Below, one piece after another: positions 38,752-47,110 of a stretch of DNA of 64,000 nt (position 1 is its first letter; every line of letters starts with the position of its first letter). Source of the DNA: Catenuloplanes niger. GTDB taxonomy: Bacteria > Actinomycetota > Actinomycetes > Mycobacteriales > Micromonosporaceae. The notes under the pieces are model-generated. The model was given only the letters and a program-made list of their open reading frames with translations, searched no databases and was not told where the DNA came from. The stretch spans positions 3,481,001 through 3,545,000 of the forward strand of contig NZ_JAVDYC010000001.1 of NCBI RefSeq assembly GCF_031458255.1, given 5' to 3'. Both the position numbers and the translations under genes were made by a program.

Positions 38752-39828
38752 ATGCGCCGCGGTATCGCCACCCTCACCGCCGCCATCGTCGCGGCCGGCT
38801 CGATCGCCGCCTGCGGGGGTGACGAATCGGGCGAGGCCCCGATCCCGAAGATCGCCGTCATCCTGCCGGACAGCGCCACCTCCGACCGCTGGGAGACCGC
38901 GGACCGCAAGTTCCTGGAGAGCGCGTTCACCAACGCCGGCATCCCGTTCGACATCCAGAACGCGCAGGGCGACAAGACCGCGTTCCAGAGCATCGCCGAC
39001 CAGCAGATCACCAACGGTGCCACCGTGCTGATGATCGTCAACCTGGACTCCGGCACCGGCAAGGCGGTCCTGGACAAGGCGAGGGCCAAGGGCGTCGCGA
39101 CGATCGACTACGACCGGCTCACGCTCGGCGGCGGCGCGGAGTACTACGTCTCGTTCGACAACGTGGCGGTCGGCCGGCTCCAGGGCGAAGGCCTGCAACG
39201 GTGCCTGACCGCGCTGAAGGCGACCAAGCCGGTGATCGCGGAACTGCACGGCTCCCCGACCGACAACAACGCCACGCTGTTCAAGGAAGGCTATCAATCC
39301 GTGCTGAACCCGCTCTACGCGAGCGGCGCCGCGGTGAAGGGCCCGGAACAGCCCGTGCCGGACTGGGACAACACGCAGGCCGGCAAGCTCTTCGAGCAGA
39401 TGCTCACGCAGACCCCGAACATCCGCGGCGTACTGGCCGCGAACGACGGCATCGGCAACGCGGTCATCCAGGTGCTCAAGCGCAACAACCTCAACGGCAA
39501 GGTGCCGGTCACCGGCCAGGACGCGGACGTGCAGGGCCTGCAGAACATCCTCGCGGGCGACCAGTGCATGACCGTCTACAAGGCGATCGAGGAAGAGGCG
39601 AACGCGGCCGCGAAGCTGGCGATCTCGCTGGCCAAGGGCGAACGCCAGGCGGTCACCGGCAAGGTCACCGACCCGGAGAGCGGCCGCGAGGTCCCGTCCG
39701 TGCTGCTGACCCCGCGGGCGATCTTCCGGCAGGACGTGAAGTCCGTGGTCGTGGACGGCTACGTCACCCGCAACGAACTGTGCACGGACACGTTCGCCGC
39801 GGCCTGCCAGGAGCTCGGCATCTACTGA
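38752..39828 (+). CDS. Sugar ABC transporter substrate-binding lipoprotein (xylose-type), orphan copy
   Basis: A 358-residue periplasmic-binding-protein-like lipoprotein. A signal peptide with lipobox SIAAC is followed by IAVILPDSATSDRWETADRK, NAQGDKTAFQSIADQQITNG and LHGSPTDNNATLFKEGYQS, which place it with the XylF/ChvE group binding xylose or related aldoses. It is highly similar to the binding protein at 41,423 (long identical blocks such as LDSGTGKAVLDKA), but no permease or ATPase follows it; ybaK comes next. ATG 38752 has AAAGG 7 nt upstream (ATG 38737 is in frame). It probably shares the permease of the neighbouring operon. Confidence 0.93.
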   Translation: MRRGIATLTAAIVAAGSIAACGGDESGEAPIPKIAVILPDSATSDRWETADRKFLESAFTNAGIPFDIQNAQGDKTAFQSIADQQITNGATVLMIVNLDSGTGKAVLDKARAKGVATIDYDRLTLGGGAEYYVSFDNVAVGRLQGEGLQRCLTALKATKPVIAELHGSPTDNNATLFKEGYQSVLNPLYASGAAVKGPEQPVPDWDNTQAGKLFEQMLTQTPNIRGVLAANDGIGNAVIQVLKRNNLNGKVPVTGQDADVQGLQNILAGDQCMTVYKAIEEEANAAAKLAISLAKGERQAVTGKVTDPESGREVPSVLLTPRAIFRQDVKSVVVDGYVTRNELCTDTFAAACQELGIY

Positions 39829-39845
39829 GCGATAGCCTTCCGTTC

Positions 39846-40340
39846 GTGGCGAAGTCTGCGAGCAAGGCCGGTGGCACGCCGGCGACGACGCTGCTCACCC
39901 GGCAGAAGATCACGTTCACCGCGCACACGTACGAGGTCGACCCCAAGGCCGCCTCGTACGGCGAGGCCGCCGCGGCCGCACTCGGCGTCCCGCCGACCCG
40001 CCTGTTCAAGACGCTGGTCGCGACCGTTGACGGGCAGCTCGCGGTCGGCGTGGTGCCGGTCTCGGCGTCGCTGGACCTGAAGGCGCTGGCGGCCGCGCTC
40101 GGCGGCAAACGCGCCACGATGGCCGAACCGGCCGCGGCCGAGCGCGCCACCGGCTACGTGACCGGCGGCATCTCCCCGTTCGGCCAGCGCTCCCGCCTGC
40201 CGATCGTGGTCGACTCGTCCGCCGAGGGCCAGGAGACCGTCTTCGTCTCCGGTGGCCGCCGCGGCCTCCAGGTCGAGGTCCCACCGGCCGCCTTCCCGGA
40301 CGTCGCCGGCGCGATCTTCGCCCCGATCGCCACCGGCTGA
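39846..40340 (+). CDS. ybaK: Cys-tRNA(Pro)/Cys-tRNA(Cys) deacylase YbaK
   Basis: A 164-residue editing protein that hydrolyses mischarged Cys-tRNA(Pro). Family segments are TPATTLLTRQKITFTAHTYE, RLFKTLVATVDGQLAVGVVP (the Lys of the active site is in FKTLV), GYVTGGISPFGQRSRLPIVV and GGRRGLQVEVPPAAF. The length is normal for the family. GTG 39846 is the only suitable start. It lies 17 bp after the orphan sugar-binding protein on the same strand and is unrelated to it. Confidence 0.95.
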   Translation: MAKSASKAGGTPATTLLTRQKITFTAHTYEVDPKAASYGEAAAAALGVPPTRLFKTLVATVDGQLAVGVVPVSASLDLKALAAALGGKRATMAEPAAAERATGYVTGGISPFGQRSRLPIVVDSSAEGQETVFVSGGRRGLQVEVPPAAFPDVAGAIFAPIATG

Positions 40341-40540
40341 GCTCGCCCCCCGTCGCCGTTTCCGCCGGCCTGTGACGCGATGCGGGCCGGAGGCGTTCGA
40401 GTCCCAACTGACGGAAGATCTGGTCCAGATGCCGGGCCGGAGGTAAGGCCGCGTCCGTGGGCGGCGGATCGCCTCACGGTGCCGCGCATCCCGCCGGTGG
40501 CGTCCCGGGCGACAGCGATGCCGCCACACCGCGCGGAGCA

Positions 40541-40600
40541 CATAGATCTTCCCGCTTCCGGCGTGGCGACGCCCGCATGCTCCCGCGGGCCAACCTCGCC
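40541..40600 (-). repeat. Dispersed intergenic repeat, copy B
   Basis: Reverse orientation. The plus strand reads TTCCCGCTTCCGGCGTGGCG then GCATGCTCCCGCGGG, i.e. the complement of copy A. It matches copy A closely over ~50 bp. A GCCGGTCACCG segment ~80 bp further on is also found near copy C. Confidence 0.75.
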
Positions 40601-40970
40601 GCGGCCTGCGACTCCGCTGGCGCTCCGCTCCGGACGCGGCGTCGGAGCCGGTACCGCCGCCGGTCACCGAAACCCCGGCGACCCGCGCTGTCGGCCACCC
40701 GGCGCGCGGCGCAGGCCGGACCACCGCGACACGCATCGTCTCCCCCGGACCCTGGCTCGAGCGGCCGCCCTGCCGCCGGCCGCCGGTCGCCGGCCGCCGG
40801 CCGCCGGTCCAACGCGATACGCGCTGCCGGCAACCGACAAGGACGCGACTCATCAGCCCGGCCACATCGGATTCTCGTCGCCCCAGGCACAACCGAGTCG
40901 CGCCAGAGCCGTGAACGCGACGGAGCGGGAGCCACAGCGAGGCGAACACGCGCCGCAAGCCGGAACGCGC

Positions 40971-41055
40971 GGCAGGCCGGCGTGCGCGGCAGGCCGGCGT
41001 GCGCGGCAGGCCGGCGTGCGCGGCAGGCCGGCGTGCGCGGCAGGCCGGCGTGCGC
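40971..41055. repeat. Five tandem 17-bp repeats
   Basis: Five exact copies of GGCAGGCCGGCGTGCGC (40971-40987, 40988-41004, 41005-41021, 41022-41038, 41039-41055), with a degenerate copy before. They are in non-coding DNA, and a unit not divisible by three argues against a coding role. Confidence 0.95.
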
Positions 41056-41330
41056 CGCACGTCGAGACGGGCTGGCTCGGCAGAGGCGCCGCACGCCGGG
41101 CCGCGCGGCAACGCCGAGACGCGTCGCCGCCGGGTGTGCCGCCGGCCGGAACGCGGCCGGAACCGCGGGCGGGACCCGGCGGAGGGTGGTCGACTTCGGG
41201 ACGGTGATCGGGTGTGAACGGGGTCGGAAAAGGGGGGTGGACGGGCGTACCGGCGAAAGGGTTTGATCTTGTGTTTGGCGTGCGTGTCGGGCGTGTTGCG
41301 AAATTGTTATGCCATTAAACAAAAGAGGGG

Positions 41331-41373
41331 GTTGTGCCGCGTGCCACAGGCGAAATACGTTGCCGGGCACAAC
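41331..41373. promoter_or_regulatory. Inverted repeat upstream of the sugar-binding-protein gene
   Basis: GTTGTGCC (41331-41338) and GGCACAAC (41366-41373) are perfectly complementary, 27 nt apart, about 50 bp before the start codon in an AT-rich patch. They may be half-sites for the ROK repressor encoded at the end of the operon. Tentative. Confidence 0.35.
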
Positions 41374-41422
41374 AAATCTTCGACACCGCAGGGAGCTCCA
41401 CCACACGAAAGGACCATGCACA

Positions 41423-42505
41423 ATGCGCAGAGTCCTGACCACGCTGGCCGCGGCCGGCCTTGCCGCGGGGACGCTCGTCGCGTGCGGCGACGGCTCCGGC
41501 ACCGGGGACGCGCGACCCGCCAAGATCGGCGTCATTCTGCCGGACAGTGCCTCGTCGAACCGCTGGGAGACCGCGGATCGCAAGTATCTGGAGGCGGCGT
41601 TCAAGGCGGCCGGCGTCGAGTACGACATTCAGAACGCCCAGGGTGACAAGAACGCGTTCCAGACCATCGCGGACCAGATGATCACGAACGGCACCACGGT
41701 CCTGATGATCACCAACCTTGACTCCGGCACCGGCAAGGCCGTGCTCGACAAGGCGAAGAGCCAGGGCGTCGCCACGATCGACTACGACCGGCTCACGCTC
41801 GGCGGCAGCGCGGAGTACTACGTGAGCTTCGACAACGTGCAGGTCGGCAAGCTTCAGGGCGAGGGCCTGCAGAAGTGCCTGACCGACCTGAAGGTGACCA
41901 AGCCGGTCGTCGCGGAGCTGCACGGCTCGCCCACCGACAACAACGCCACGCTCTTCCAGCAGGGCTACGAGTCGGTGCTGAACCCGCTGTACGAGAACGG
42001 CACCTACATCAAGGGGCCGCAGGAGCCGGTGCCGCAGTGGAACAACACGACGGCCGGCACGATCTTCGAGCAGATGCTCACCCAGACGAACAACAAGATC
42101 GACGGCGTGCTGGCCGCGAACGACGGACTCGGCAACGCGGTCGTGACCGTGCTGAAGCGGAACGGCCTGAACGGGAAGGTGCCGGTCACCGGCCAGGACG
42201 CGGACGTGCAGGCGCTGCAGAACATCCTCGTCGGCGACCAGTGCATGACCGTCTACAAGGCGGTCAAGCAGGAGGCGGACGCGGCGGCCGAGCTGGCCAT
42301 CGCGCTGTCGAAGGGCGAGCGGAAGGACGTACCGGGCCGGGTGACCGATCCGGAGACGAACCGCGCGGTTCCGTCCGTGCTGCTCACCCCGAAGGCGATC
42401 TTCTTCGATAGCGTCAAGGACGTGGTCGCGGACGGTTACTGGACCGCGGCGGAGCTGTGCACCGGTGTGTACGCGGCCAAGTGCACCGAGGCCGGCGTCA
42501 GTTAG
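41423..42505 (+). CDS. Sugar ABC transporter substrate-binding lipoprotein (xylose-type)
   Basis: A 360-residue lipoprotein. A signal peptide (RRVLTTLAAAGLAAGTLVAC) with lipobox Cys is followed by the XylF-like core IGVILPDSASSNRWETADRK, LDSGTGKAVLDKAKSQGVAT, GLQKCLTDLKVTKPVVAELH and VPVTGQDADVQALQNILVGD. It binds an aldose outside the cell and hands it to the permease/ATPase that follow. ATG at 41423 has AAAGGA upstream. It is the first gene of the operon; a strong hairpin after the stop separates it from the ATPase gene. It is a near-duplicate of the protein at 38,752. Confidence 0.95.
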   Translation: MRRVLTTLAAAGLAAGTLVACGDGSGTGDARPAKIGVILPDSASSNRWETADRKYLEAAFKAAGVEYDIQNAQGDKNAFQTIADQMITNGTTVLMITNLDSGTGKAVLDKAKSQGVATIDYDRLTLGGSAEYYVSFDNVQVGKLQGEGLQKCLTDLKVTKPVVAELHGSPTDNNATLFQQGYESVLNPLYENGTYIKGPQEPVPQWNNTTAGTIFEQMLTQTNNKIDGVLAANDGLGNAVVTVLKRNGLNGKVPVTGQDADVQALQNILVGDQCMTVYKAVKQEADAAAELAIALSKGERKDVPGRVTDPETNRAVPSVLLTPKAIFFDSVKDVVADGYWTAAELCTGVYAAKCTEAGVS

Positions 42506-42518
42506 AGCCCCGCACCAC

Positions 42519-42550
42519 CGCGCCGCCCGGACGCCGTTCCGGGCGGCGCG
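42519..42550 (+). terminator. Strong hairpin between binding-protein and ATPase genes
   Basis: CGCGCCGCCCGGA (42519-42531) pairs with TCCGGGCGGCGCG (42538-42550), a perfect 13-bp stem with a 6-nt loop. It probably acts as a partial terminator or mRNA stabiliser giving excess binding protein, like the hairpin in the peptide operon. Confidence 0.8.
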
Positions 42551-42576
42551 AGGACGTTCGAGCCGCTAGGAGAGAT

Positions 42577-43350
42577 GTGTCCGGGACACCCCTGCTGGAA
42601 CTGCGCGGGATCGACAAGGGCTTCGGCCCGGTCCAGGTCCTGCGCGACGTGCACTTCGCGGTCCACCCCGGCGAGGTCACCGCGCTGGTCGGTGACAACG
42701 GCGCCGGCAAGTCGACGCTCGTCAAGTGCGTCAGCGGCATCTACCCCATCGATTCCGGCCAGGTCTTCTTCGAGGGACGGCCGGTCGCGATCAACAGCCC
42801 GCGCGACGCGGCCTCGCTCGGGCTGGAGGTCGTCTACCAGGACCTCGCGCTCTGCGACAACCTCGACATCGTGCAGAACATGTTCCTCGGCCGGGAGAAG
42901 CGCAGCGGGCTGGTGCTGGACGAGCCGACCATGGAGCAGCTCGCGGCGGAGACGCTGGCCAGCCTGTCGGTGCGCACGGTCAAGTCGCTGCGCCAGCACG
43001 CGTCCAGCCTCTCCGGCGGTCAGCGGCAGACCGTGGCGATCGCCAAGGCCGTGCTCTGGAACAGCAAGGTCGTCATCCTGGACGAGCCGACGGCCGCGCT
43101 CGGCGTGGCGCAGACCGCGCAGGTGCTGGAGCTGGTCCGCCGGCTCGCGGACCGGGGCCTGGCGGTCGTGCTGATCTCGCACAACATGAACGACGTCTTC
43201 GCCATCTCGGACCGGATCGCCACGCTCTACCTCGGGCGGATGGCCGCGCAGGTGAAGACCACGGACGTGACGCACTCGCAGATCGTCGAACTGATCACGG
43301 CGGGGCGCAGCGGCGAGCTCGGCCTGGCGGAGAACGGGGGGCCGAGGTGA
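42577..43350 (+). CDS. Sugar ABC transporter ATP-binding protein
   Basis: A 257-residue single-domain ABC ATPase. It has Walker A GDNGAGKSTLVK, the Q-loop EVVYQDLALCDNLDIVQNMF, signature LSGGQRQTVAIAKA, Walker B VVILDEPTAALG and the switch His in VVLISHNMNDV. Unlike XylG/RbsA it has only one ATPase domain (half length), as in many actinobacterial sugar systems. GTG 42577 has AGGAG upstream. It pairs with the permease through a GTGA overlap. Confidence 0.95.
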   Translation: MSGTPLLELRGIDKGFGPVQVLRDVHFAVHPGEVTALVGDNGAGKSTLVKCVSGIYPIDSGQVFFEGRPVAINSPRDAASLGLEVVYQDLALCDNLDIVQNMFLGREKRSGLVLDEPTMEQLAAETLASLSVRTVKSLRQHASSLSGGQRQTVAIAKAVLWNSKVVILDEPTAALGVAQTAQVLELVRRLADRGLAVVLISHNMNDVFAISDRIATLYLGRMAAQVKTTDVTHSQIVELITAGRSGELGLAENGGPR

Positions 43351-44567
43351 CCACGGAGCCGACGGTGGGCGGGCACGTCCGCGACTACCTCAGGCGGGTG
43401 CGCGGGGGCGACATCGGCTCGCTGCCGGCCGTACTCGGGCTGATCGCGCTCTGCGTGTTCTTCGGTGTGATGCGGCCCGCGTTCTTCAGCGCCGGCAACT
43501 TCGCGAACCTGTTCACCCAGGGCGCGGCCGTGACCATCATCGCGATGGGCCTGGTCTTCGTGCTGCTGCTGGGCGAGATCGACCTCTCCGCGGGGTACGC
43601 CAGTGGCGTCTGCGCGTCCGTGCTCGCGGTGCTGCTGACCTACCAGGGCTGGCCGTGGTACGCGGCGACGCTGGCCGCGCTGGTCACCGGCGCGGTGATC
43701 GGCGTGTCCATCGGGTTCATGGTGGCGAAGGTGGGCATCCCGTCGTTCGTGGTCACGCTCGCGGCGTTCCTGGCGTTCCAGGGCGTCGCGCTGATCCTGA
43801 TCAAGGGTGGCACCAACGTGCCGGTCCGGGACGACGTGCTGCTCGCGGTCTCGAACCGGAACGTGCCGCCGCCGCTCGGCTGGGCGCTGTTCGCGCTGGG
43901 TGTGGCCGTCTACGCCGGGATCCAGCTCTGGCAGTGGCGCAACCGGCACCGGCGCGGCCTGGTGACCGACCCGCTCGGCGTGGTGCTCGCCCGGATCGGC
44001 GCGCTGGTGGCGGTGGTCGGCACCGCGGTCTACGTGCTCAACCTGGAGCGCAGCCGCAACGTGCTGATCACCTCGCTCAAGGGCGTGCCGGTGGTGGTGC
44101 CGCTCATCGTGCTGCTGCTGGTGATCCTGACGTTCGTGCTGCACCGGACCGCGTACGGCCGGCACGTCTACGCGGTCGGCGGCAACCGCGAGGCCGCGCG
44201 CCGGGCCGGCATCAACGTCGACCGGATCCGCATCTCGGTCTTCGTCATCTGCTCGTTCATGGCCGCGATCGGCGGTGTGGTGGCGGCGAGCCGGGCCGCC
44301 TCGGTGGACGCGAACACCGGCGGCAGCAACGTGCTGCTCTACGCGGTCGGCGCCGCGGTGATCGGCGGGACCAGCCTGTTCGGCGGCAAGGGCCGGATCA
44401 TCGACGCGGTGATCGGCGGCGCGGTGGTCGCGGTGATCGACAACGGCATGGGCCTGATGAACGCGAGCGCGGGCGCGAAATTCGCCTGGACCGGTGGGGT
44501 GCTACTCGCCGCCGCTAGCATCGATGCGCTGTCCCGGCGTCGCGCGGCGGCCACCGGCTACCGGTAG
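43347..44567 (+). CDS. Sugar ABC transporter permease (XylH/RbsC type)
   Basis: A 406-residue permease of the BPD_transp_2 family, with about ten hydrophobic segments. Family segments include MGLVFVLLLGEIDLSAGYAS, FMVAKVGIPSFVVTLAAFLA and AVGGNREAARRAGINVDRIR (the EAA-like ATPase contact). The length and the central insertion match XylH rather than the shorter RbsC, supporting xylose or a related pentose. GTG 43347 overlaps the ATPase stop (GTGA). Confidence 0.95.
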   Translation: MTTEPTVGGHVRDYLRRVRGGDIGSLPAVLGLIALCVFFGVMRPAFFSAGNFANLFTQGAAVTIIAMGLVFVLLLGEIDLSAGYASGVCASVLAVLLTYQGWPWYAATLAALVTGAVIGVSIGFMVAKVGIPSFVVTLAAFLAFQGVALILIKGGTNVPVRDDVLLAVSNRNVPPPLGWALFALGVAVYAGIQLWQWRNRHRRGLVTDPLGVVLARIGALVAVVGTAVYVLNLERSRNVLITSLKGVPVVVPLIVLLLVILTFVLHRTAYGRHVYAVGGNREAARRAGINVDRIRISVFVICSFMAAIGGVVAASRAASVDANTGGSNVLLYAVGAAVIGGTSLFGGKGRIIDAVIGGAVVAVIDNGMGLMNASAGAKFAWTGGVLLAAASIDALSRRRAAATGYR

Positions 44568-44591
44568 ATCCACCATGGAGAGTTCAGACTG

Positions 44592-45800
44592 ATGCGCGCC
44601 GGACCCAGCCAGGACGAGGTCCGCCGGCAGAACCTCGGGGCGCTGCTGCGCTATGTGCACGTGCACGGGCCGATCTCCCGCGCGGAGCTGACCACCCGGC
44701 TCGGGCTCAACCGCAGCACGATCGGGGCGCTGACCGCCGACCTGACCGCGGCCGGCCTGGTGCGCGAGGAGGCCCCGCGGGGTTCGCGCCGGGCCGGCCG
44801 GCCGTCGCTGGTGGTGCTGCCGGAGTCGGCCCGGGTGTACGCGTACGCGCTGAGCATCGAGGTCGACCGGTTGCGCGCGGCCCGGGTCGGGCTGGGCGGC
44901 GAGGTGCTGGACGAGCGGGTCTACGACCGCCCCCGCGACCTGCGCGTCTCCGAGGTGGTCGGCCCGCTGGCCGCGTTCGTGAAGGAGATGCAGCACACGG
45001 CGCCGGAGGGTGGGCGGTACGTCGGCGTGGGCGTGGCCGTGGCCGGCATGGTCCGCCGCCACGACGGTCTGGTCCGGCTGACGCCCAAGGCCGGCTGGGT
45101 GGACGAGCCGCTCGCCGAGCCGCTGGCCGAGGCGCTCGGCGGCGACCACACGGTCCGGGTCGGCAACCACGCGGACCTGGCGCTGCTGGCCGAGCACCTG
45201 CGTGGCGTGGCGGTGGACACCGAGGACGTCATCTACCTGCACGGCGAGGTGGGCATCGGCGCCGGGATCATCGCGCACGGCACGCTGATCACCGGCCACG
45301 GCGGGTACGCCGGCGAGGTCGGCCACATGATCGTGCACCCGGGCGGGCGTACGTGCAGCAGCTGTGGCGCGCGCGGCTGCTGGGAGTCGGAGATCGGCGA
45401 GGAGGCGCTGCTGCACGCGCTGGGCACGGACGGCAGCGGCCGGATCCCCGCGCACCAGCTGATCGCCGCGATGCGCGGGGACCCGGGCAGCCATGAGGCG
45501 CTGCGTCAGATCGGTGAGTGGCTCGGCCTCGGCGTCGCCAACCTGGTCAACATCTTCAACCCGGAGATGGTCATCTTCGGCGGTACGCTACGGAACCTCT
45601 ACCTGACCACGGCCGCCCAGGTGCGGTCGCGGCTCAACTCGCTCGCGCTGCCGGCCAGCCGCGAGCTGCTGCGGCTGCGGACGCCGAAGCTGGGTGAGGA
45701 CGCGGCGCTGATCGGGGCCGCGGAGCTCGCGTTCACTCAGCTTCTCGCGGACCCGCTGAGTGAAGCCCCCGTAGTGCCTCGTCCACCAGCCGGTCGGTGA
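44592..45800 (+). CDS. ROK-family transcriptional repressor (XylR/NagC type)
   Basis: A 402-residue regulator. The N-terminal winged helix (~15-75) reads LLRYVHVHGPISRAELTTRL then GLNRSTIGALTADLTAAGL. The ROK sugar-kinase-like domain carries GVGVAVAGMVRRHDGLVRLT and the zinc motif CSSCGARGCWESEIG. In regulators of this type the ROK fold senses the transported sugar or its phosphate. It is the last gene of the sugar operon, 24 bp after the permease, and is its likely repressor. Its 3' end overlaps the convergent TetR gene by 68 bp. Confidence 0.94.
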   Translation: MRAGPSQDEVRRQNLGALLRYVHVHGPISRAELTTRLGLNRSTIGALTADLTAAGLVREEAPRGSRRAGRPSLVVLPESARVYAYALSIEVDRLRAARVGLGGEVLDERVYDRPRDLRVSEVVGPLAAFVKEMQHTAPEGGRYVGVGVAVAGMVRRHDGLVRLTPKAGWVDEPLAEPLAEALGGDHTVRVGNHADLALLAEHLRGVAVDTEDVIYLHGEVGIGAGIIAHGTLITGHGGYAGEVGHMIVHPGGRTCSSCGARGCWESEIGEEALLHALGTDGSGRIPAHQLIAAMRGDPGSHEALRQIGEWLGLGVANLVNIFNPEMVIFGGTLRNLYLTTAAQVRSRLNSLALPASRELLRLRTPKLGEDAALIGAAELAFTQLLADPLSEAPVVPRPPAGR

Positions 45801-46338
45801 ACTCCGCGCCGACCGGGTCGCCGGTGACCAGCACCCGGTAGTAGATCGGCCCGACCAGCGTGTCGACCAGCAGGTCCAGGTCGAGGCCGGCCGGCAGGTC
45901 ACCGCGGGTGACCGCGCGTTCCAGCGGCGCCCGGTCCAGCTCGCGCTGCCGGCTCAGGTGTTCGGCGCGCAGCCGGGCGGCCAGCGTCGCGTCGTGCTGC
46001 GCCTCGCCGTGCAGCGCGCGGAAGACCGCGCCGGCGTCGTGCTCGGTCAGGAACGTGGCCAGGCCGCGCAGGTGCAGCCGCAGGTCGGTGCCGAGTTCGC
46101 CGGTGTCCGGCGGGCTCAGCGCCTCGCGGGCGTCCGTGGTGAACGCCTCCAGCAGCACGTCGGTCTTGGACGGCCACCAGCGGTAGATGGTCTGTTTGGC
46201 CACGCCCGCCCGGGCCGCGATCCCCTCGATGGTGAGGCGCGCGTAGCCCCGCTCGACCAGCAGATCGTCGGCCGCTTCCAGGATGCTGAGTCGCGCCTCT
46301 TCGCTGCGGCCGTGGCGGTTACCTCGATGCGCCGTCAC
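45733..46338 (-). CDS. TetR-family transcriptional repressor
   Basis: A 201-residue regulator. The N-terminal helix-turn-helix is [20 protein letters not shown] followed by IEGIAARAGVAKQTIYRWWP. The C-terminal ligand domain (~80-200) includes TFLTEHDAGAVFRALHGEAQ, a TetR_C type with unknown ligand. It is divergent from the O-methyltransferase gene, and a near-perfect 26-bp palindrome lies between them. It probably represses that gene, and perhaps the exporter beyond. The 3' end overlaps the ROK gene by 68 bp on the other strand. Confidence 0.93.
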   Translation of the reverse strand: MTAHRGNRHGRSEEARLSILEAADDLLVERGYARLTIEGIAARAGVAKQTIYRWWPSKTDVLLEAFTTDAREALSPPDTGELGTDLRLHLRGLATFLTEHDAGAVFRALHGEAQHDATLAARLRAEHLSRQRELDRAPLERAVTRGDLPAGLDLDLLVDTLVGPIYYRVLVTGDPVGAEFTDRLVDEALRGLHSAGPREAE

Positions 46339-46393
46339 GCCCGTTTCTCCCTTTTTTCGTCATGCTTTTTCATGCCCGACAATAATCACGCTT

Positions 46394-46419
46394 GACTAGA
46401 CGCAACGTTGCGTCCAGTC
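46394..46419. promoter_or_regulatory. 26-bp palindrome, TetR operator
   Basis: Central GACGCAACGTTGCGTC (46399-46414) is a perfect palindrome. Extended to 46394-46419 it has a single mismatched pair. It sits 8 bp before the O-methyltransferase ATG and 56 bp from the TetR start. TTGACT (46393-46398) at its edge may be a -35 box. Confidence 0.8.
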
Positions 46420-46426
46420 TACCGGC

Positions 46427-47062
46427 ATGAACTCTCTGTCAGCACTCCGTGTGCGCACCGTCCTGGACCGCCTGCACGCCGCCGCCGATCTCGACGAGGA
46501 CCGGACCCATCCCCGCGTCGACGCCGGCGCCTCCGCGCAGGAGCGTGCCGACCTGCTCGCCAGCGCGTACATGCCGATCTCCGCGCGCGGCGGCGACCTG
46601 CTCTACGCGCTGGTCCGGGCGTCCCGGCCGGCGCGCGTGGTGGAGTTCGGCACGTCGTTCGGCATCTCCACGCTCTACCTGGCCGCGGCCGTGACCGACA
46701 ACGGCACCGGGCACGTGGTGACCACGGAGCTGAGCACCGCGAAGGTGACCGCGGCCCGGGCCAACCTGGCCGAGGCCGGCCTGCAGGACGCGGTCACCGT
46801 GCTGGCCGGCGACGCGCGGGCCACGCTCGCCGACGAGCCCGGCCCGATCGGCCTGCTGCTGCTCGACGGCTGGAAGGACCTGTGCCTGCCGGTGCTGCGG
46901 CTGCTGGAGGACCGGCTGACCCCGGGCGCGCTGGTGATCGCGGACGACGTCAGCTTCCCGACCATGGCGCCGTACCTGGAGTACGTGCGGGACCCCGCGG
47001 CCGGTTACGTGAGCGTGGAGTTCCCGGTCGGCGACGGCATGGAGATCAGCTGCCGGGCGTAA
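46427..47062 (+). CDS. SAM-dependent O-methyltransferase (class I, catechol-like)
   Basis: A 211-residue methyltransferase. The family reads ASAYMPISARGGDLLYALVR, the SAM motif VVEFGTSFGISTLYLAAAVT, then LLLLDGWKDLCLPVLRLLED and ALVIADDVSF. It matches the O-MT_3 group of small-molecule methyltransferases; the Asp/Lys of the metal site can be placed in LLDGWKD. The target is unknown. The ATG lies 8 bp after the operator palindrome, so the transcript is probably leaderless or nearly so. It is divergent from its repressor; the exporter genes follow 48 bp later. Confidence 0.9.
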   Translation: MNSLSALRVRTVLDRLHAAADLDEDRTHPRVDAGASAQERADLLASAYMPISARGGDLLYALVRASRPARVVEFGTSFGISTLYLAAAVTDNGTGHVVTTELSTAKVTAARANLAEAGLQDAVTVLAGDARATLADEPGPIGLLLLDGWKDLCLPVLRLLEDRLTPGALVIADDVSFPTMAPYLEYVRDPAAGYVSVEFPVGDGMEISCRA

Positions 47063-47110
47063 TTAATTCGGTGGAGCGGCACCCGCTTCGCACAGTAGCT
47101 TTTCGTAACT

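Larger units (their letters stand above)
40341..41422. other. 1.1-kb GC-rich non-coding region with repeats
   Basis: No credible gene is seen. The long open frames on both strands are Arg/Ala/Pro-rich artefacts of high GC, with no start or domain support. The region holds a copy of the dispersed 60-bp repeat (~40,540-40,600), a GCC/CCGGCC-rich stretch (40,770-40,810) and five 17-bp tandem repeats (40,971-41,055). From ~41,260 to 41,400 it becomes AT-richer and contains the promoter and possible operator of the sugar transporter operon. Confidence 0.6.

Noticed and set aside
40395-40420. tRNA-like T-loop GTTCGAGTCC
   Set aside because: No flanking T-stem complement, D-arm, anticodon arm or acceptor stem can be formed around it.
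40971-41055. CRISPR array
   Set aside because: The repeats are directly adjacent 17-mers without spacers, and no cas genes are present.
39822-41111. 429-codon minus-strand frame in the large gap
   Set aside because: Composition (Arg, Ala, Pro) and overlap with ybaK and tandem repeats mark it as a high-GC artefact.
41304-41322. TTGTT/AACAA inverted repeat before the sugar operon
   Set aside because: Arms of only 5 bp in an AT-rich patch; weaker than the 8-bp GTTGTGCC/GGCACAAC repeat just downstream, so not listed as a site.
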